Shown: in pieces, positions 5,913 to 7,912 of the stretch
Layout: every line of letters begins with the position of its first letter
Numbering within the stretch: the first letter of the stretch is position 1
NCBI GenBank assembly: GCA_947630435.1
Contig: CANRHO010000029.1
Coordinates: forward strand, 1 to 7,912
From: an uncultured Bacilli bacterium
Lineage (GTDB): Bacteria; Bacillota_I; Bacilli_A; RF39; UBA660
Direction: 5' to 3'
Length of the DNA stretch: 7,912 bases
The notes under the pieces: generated by a model
What the model saw: only the letters and a program-made list of their open reading frames with translations
The model's database searches: none
What the model was told of the DNA's origin: nothing
Program-made: the position numbers and the translations under genes

Positions 5913-5940
5913 AAAAAATAAAAGTCTTCATAAGAAGACT
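5913..5940 (-). terminator. Terminator of the Ile-Glu tRNA transcript
   Basis: A perfect 7-bp stem, AGTCTTC / GAAGACT, has a 4-base loop and is followed on the minus strand by TTTATTTTTT. It lies 14 bases after the tRNA-Glu CCA end. Confidence 0.85.
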
Positions 5941-5953
5941 CTTTAATTCAATA

Positions 5954-6030
5954 TGGTGACGCGTATGGGATTTGAACCCATGAATGCCGCCGTGAAAGGG
6001 CGGTGTGTTAAACCACTTCACCAACGCGCC
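5954..6030 (-). tRNA. tRNA-Glu(TTC)
   Basis: A 77-base cloverleaf with encoded CCA. The acceptor GGCGCGT / ACGCGTC has one G-U pair. The anticodon stem CCGCC / GGCGG holds the loop CTTTCAC, anticodon TTC. The T-loop TTCAAAT is in a clean stem. It is last in the Ala-Ile-Glu series. Confidence 0.95.
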
Positions 6031-6044
6031 AGTTTAATATAAAA

Positions 6045-6121
<77 letters not shown>

Positions 6122-6270
6122 ATTTTATAGTTATAGTGAAACTGACTACTTAATTCTACTATATAAATTTTAAAAAATCAATATTTTTTTTGTTTTTTCT
6201 AAAAAAAGTACAAAATAATCAATTAAGTACTAAATATTGAAGGGTTAGAATCCCTAAGCCAATAACTAAA

Positions 6271-6300
6271 ATAAAAACCACTAACTAAAGTGATCTTTTT
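6271..6300 (-). terminator. Terminator after tRNA-Ala
   Basis: On the minus strand AAGATCACT / AGTGGTTTT pairs fully using two G-U pairs around a short loop and runs into TTTTTAT. On the plus strand the same positions are mismatched, which assigns it to the minus strand. It separates tRNA-Ala from tRNA-Ile. Confidence 0.65.
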
Positions 6301-6306
6301 TCAATA

Positions 6307-6383
6307 TGGTGGAGCTTAGGGGATTCGAACCCCTGACCTCCTCGGTGCAAGCGAGGCGCTCTAGCCAGCTGAGCTAAAGCCCC
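6307..6383 (-). tRNA. tRNA-Ala(TGC)
   Basis: A 77-base cloverleaf with encoded CCA. The acceptor GGGGCTT / AAGCTCC has one G-U pair. The anticodon stem CCTCG / CGAGG holds the loop CTTGCAC, anticodon TGC, and the T-loop is TTCGAAT. It has its own promoter 33 bases upstream. Confidence 0.95.
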
Positions 6384-6415
6384 AGAAAAACATGCATTAA
6401 TTTGAATGCATATTA

Positions 6416-6444
6416 ATAATAACAAAAACGATTATAAAAATCAA
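6416..6444 (-). promoter_or_regulatory. Sigma-A promoter of the tRNA-Ala transcript
   Basis: The minus strand reads TTGATT (6444-6439), a 17-bp spacer and TATTAT (6421-6416). The predicted start is near 6409, about 26 bases before the tRNA. A 7-bp inverted repeat, ATGCATT...AATGCAT (6392-6411), occupies that short leader. The promoter also marks the boundary with the CotF-family gene that ends at 6453. Confidence 0.6.
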
Positions 6445-6452
6445 TACCTAAA

Positions 6453-6782
6453 TTAATTTTTTTCATGATTAATTTTCAATTGTGAAAGTTCTTGTTCCAA
6501 CATATTTAATTTTTGGGTTATTTTATTTTCTGATGCCATCTCAAGCGAGTACCAACCCTTTTTAAACATTAAATTATATATTTCTCTTTGTATTTCTGTT
6601 ATTTCCTTAAACATATCATAATAATCATTATATAAATCATTATTACTTGCTTCAGTTAAAGCAACGGAAAAATCTTTAACCATTGATTTTTCTATTCTTA
6701 ACATAGTTGTAAGATAATCTTTATCATTCATATTAGTAGTTTGTGGTACCTTTGTTTTTGGATTGCTTATTTTATTATTCAT
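6453..6782 (-). CDS. CotF-family spore coat protein
   Basis: A 109-residue protein starting at ATG 6782 with AAGGAG 7 bases upstream. Residues 18-80 follow the CotF-family (PF07875) pattern: NDKDYLTTMLRIEKSMVKDF, then LTEASNNDLYNDYYDMFKE, then IQREIYNLMFKKGWY. This is a two- or three-helix ferritin-like segment whose NLM..KGWY ending is characteristic. Residues 81-105 add a coiled-coil tail (LNMLEQELSQL). Proteins of this family are made in the mother cell during sporulation and packed into the spore coat. The gene lies 10 bases after a smaller gene of the same fold, with which it shares an operon. The N-terminal 17 residues are Thr/Asn/Pro-rich and probably flexible. Confidence 0.85.
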   Translation of the reverse strand: MNNKISNPKTKVPQTTNMNDKDYLTTMLRIEKSMVKDFSVALTEASNNDLYNDYYDMFKEITEIQREIYNLMFKKGWYSLEMASENKITQKLNMLEQELSQLKINHEKN

Positions 6783-6792
6783 TGTATTCTCC

Positions 6793-6999
6793 TTACCTTA
6801 AAATATTTAATACTGCAATTGCATGTTCTTTATGTATGTCTACTAATTTTTGTAATAGTGATTTTATGTCATTATCTTTTACCTCTTTAACAAAGTAATT
6901 AGCTATTTTGCATGCATTAAAATTCCAATTATAAATATCACTTAAATAGTCTAAATCCTTACAAGAAATTATCGTTGGAACTTCATTATAATTTTGCAT
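6793..6999 (-). CDS. Small CotF-partner spore coat-like protein
   Basis: A 68-residue protein with AGAGGAGG 7 bases before ATG 6999. SCKDLDYLSDIYNWNFNACK, then DNDIKSLLQKLVDIHKEHA, give two amphipathic helices. The pattern (KDLxYLxDxxxWN...K, then H..H near the end) is like the short coat-associated ferritin-like proteins that precede CotF genes in many spore formers. It lies 10 bases before the CotF-family gene, and the start signal of the next gene overlaps its stop region, so the two are cotranscribed. A TATAAT lies on the minus strand at 7044-7039, without a clear -35, just after the holin terminator. Assignment to the coat is inferred from the partner and the pattern. Confidence 0.7.
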   Translation of the reverse strand: MQNYNEVPTIISCKDLDYLSDIYNWNFNACKIANYFVKEVKDNDIKSLLQKLVDIHKEHAIAVLNILR

Positions 7000-7043
7000 A
7001 ATATTTCCTCCTCTTTTTTATTATGCGAAAAAATATATATTAT

Positions 7044-7080
7044 AAACAAAAAATAAAAGGTATTTAATAACCTTTTATTT
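7044..7080 (-). terminator. Terminator of the holin-like gene
   Basis: A perfect 11-bp stem, AAATAAAAGGT / ACCTTTTATTT, with an 8-base loop is followed on the minus strand by a further T-rich run (TTTGTTT). It overlaps the last codons of the holin-like gene and isolates it from the coat pair. Confidence 0.8.
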
Positions 7081-7386
7081 TAAACAATTAACCGCACTTT
7101 CAATTAAGATTTCTAATTCTGTATCACTTATATTTATCTTTTTTTCTTCCATCCACTCTAATGACTTTTCAAGAGCTTTTTTCTTTTTTTCTTCGCATGA
7201 TAAACCTTTACAAGTCTGTTCGACATATTCAACCGTTTTTTCAACAATTTCCTTTTTTGTCTTATCCTGAATGAATTCTTGATAAATATTTTTTATTTGA
7301 AGTCCTATATAACCTAAAATTGTAGTAATTATTGCTCCTAAAATATCGATAAGATTATCAGAAATTGCATTCAAAATATCACTCAA
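7075..7386 (-). CDS. LL-H-type phage holin-like protein
   Basis: The start is placed at TTG 7384-7386 because GGGGG (7399-7395) lies 8 bases upstream; the in-frame TTG at 7399-7401 has no ribosome binding site. This gives 103 residues. One membrane segment (LIDILGAIITTILGYIGLQI, about 12-31) is followed by a charged helical domain. That domain has VEKTVEYVEQTCKGLSCEEK and a C-terminal INISDTELEILIESAV. From memory, the VEQ..K.L..eeKk.kAle and the closing ItdeElevLIEsAV are the signature of the phage holin LL-H family (PF09682). Holins open the membrane for a phage endolysin. No endolysin or other phage gene is nearby, so it may be a domesticated or orphan copy, as is common in spore formers. 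It has its own terminator. Confidence 0.75.
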   Translation of the reverse strand: MSDILNAISDNLIDILGAIITTILGYIGLQIKNIYQEFIQDKTKKEIVEKTVEYVEQTCKGLSCEEKKKKALEKSLEWMEEKKINISDTELEILIESAVNCLK

Positions 7387-7506
7387 ACCAAATTCCCCCA
7401 AAATTAATTAAAGATGCATCTTCGTTATTATATTATTCAAAAAGGATAATATAAGATAGTCTATTCTCCTATATTTTAACAAACTTTATTTTGTTTATTA
7501 TATTAA

Positions 7507-7583
<77 letters not shown>

Positions 7584-7589
7584 ATTAAA

Positions 7590-7666
7590 TGGCGCTCACG
7601 AAAAGATTTGAACTTTTGACCTTTACCTTCGGAGGGTAACGCTCTATCCAACTGAGCTACGTGAGC
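7590..7666 (-). tRNA. tRNA-Arg(CCG)
   Basis: A 77-base cloverleaf with encoded CCA. The acceptor GCTCACG / CGTGAGC is perfect with discriminator G. The anticodon stem TTACC / GGTAA holds the loop CTCCGAA, anticodon CCG. The T-stem AAAAG / CTTTT is unusually AT-rich. Its 5' end is 7 bases after the exonuclease III stop codon, so it is probably processed from that mRNA or from readthrough. Confidence 0.93.
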
Positions 7667-7673
7667 AAAAGCT

Positions 7674-7912
7674 TTATTTAAGCTTTATATCTATTCCTAT
7701 CGGACAATGATCACTACCAAAAACATCATTATATATAATAGGATTTGAAACTTTATCTATGATTGATTCTGATACTATAAAATAATCAATTCTCCAACCG
7801 ATATTTCTTAATCTGCAATTTCCTATGTAACTCCACCAGGAATAAGCATCATCTTTGTTTGGGTTAAAATATCTATAGGTATCAATGAAACCGCTTTCTA
7901 AGAGTTTTGTGA
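7674..7912 (-). CDS. Exonuclease III / AP endonuclease (XthA/ExoA family), C-terminal part, 5' end beyond the window
   Basis: The last 79 codons are present, ending at TAA 7674-7676. The product shows SGFIDTYRYFNPNKDDAYSWW, then GNCRLRNIGWRIDYFIVSE, and the closing GSDHCPIGIDIKLK. These are the signature blocks of the exonuclease III family: WRIDYF(L/I)VS supplies DNA-binding and active-site residues, and the Asp-His of GSDHCP is the catalytic pair. The enzyme cuts DNA 5' of abasic sites and has 3'-5' exonuclease activity in base excision repair. The N-terminal two thirds are outside the window. Two tRNA genes follow at once; the weak AAAGCTT / AAGCTTT hairpin at the stop has no real T-run, so readthrough into them is likely. 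Confidence 0.93.
   Translation of the reverse strand, partial: TKLLESGFIDTYRYFNPNKDDAYSWWSYIGNCRLRNIGWRIDYFIVSESIIDKVSNPIIYNDVFGSDHCPIGIDIKLK

Noticed and set aside
7021..7045. Sigma-E-like CATAATAA before the small coat gene
   Set aside because: A start site set by it would fall within the ribosome binding site, so it is unlikely to be the working -10 element.
7448..7475. Imperfect 28-bp inverted repeat (AATATAAGA...TCCTATATT) upstream of the holin-like gene
   Set aside because: Only nine outer positions match, with one difference, in AT-rich DNA, and no promoter could be placed around it; too weak for an operator call.
7471..7506. ACAAA/TTTGT hairpin after tRNA-Pro as a terminator
   Set aside because: The stem is short and A/T-only apart from one pair, and no T-run follows on the minus strand.

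Overview
The window is very AT-rich and reads in the standard bacterial code: Trp is TGG, and TGA appears only as a stop. It carries several endospore coat genes: a CotY/CotZ-type C-terminus, a CotO-like candidate, a CotF-family protein and its small partner. Low-GC tRNAs with encoded CCA, strong GGAGG/GGGGG ribosome binding sites and the CotY/Z fold point to a spore-forming Bacillota, probably an AT-rich gut lineage near Bacilli/Erysipelotrichia/RF39. The taxonomic placement is inference.

Positions 1-1702 hold the end of a coat/crust gene on the plus strand, a convergent CotO-like gene, and a divergently oriented SEDS-family (FtsW/RodA/SpoVE) polymerase closed by a strong terminator. Positions 1703-2698 are mostly wreckage: a frameshifted and nonsense-mutated ABC-2 permease, a bidirectional terminator, and a small membrane-anchored gene broken by several frameshifts.

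Positions 2717-5285 are the most unusual part. A near-consensus sigma-A promoter drives a HopA1-like protein. The HopA1/OspF family is known from type III effectors and, as LanY, from class V lanthipeptide lyases. Downstream lie a decayed tail region and an intact transglutaminase-like protein with a visible Cys-His-Asp triad. The next terminator on this strand is at 2221-2267, so these genes may form one operon. No kinase or obvious precursor peptide is in view.

Positions 5298-5953 hold a decayed IS30-family transposase and, on the minus strand, what looks like a T-box antiterminator/terminator stripped of its leader. Then come minus-strand tRNA-Ala(TGC), tRNA-Ile(GAT) and tRNA-Glu(TTC) with their own promoter and terminators. 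These are followed, still on the minus strand, by the CotF pair, an LL-H-type holin-like gene, tRNA-Pro(CGG), tRNA-Arg(CCG) and the C-terminal end of an exonuclease III gene that runs off the window.

The window therefore mixes sporulation coat functions, tRNA clusters and housekeeping repair with an islet of decaying accessory genes. The intact HopA1-like and transglutaminase-like pair is the best candidate for an undescribed system.
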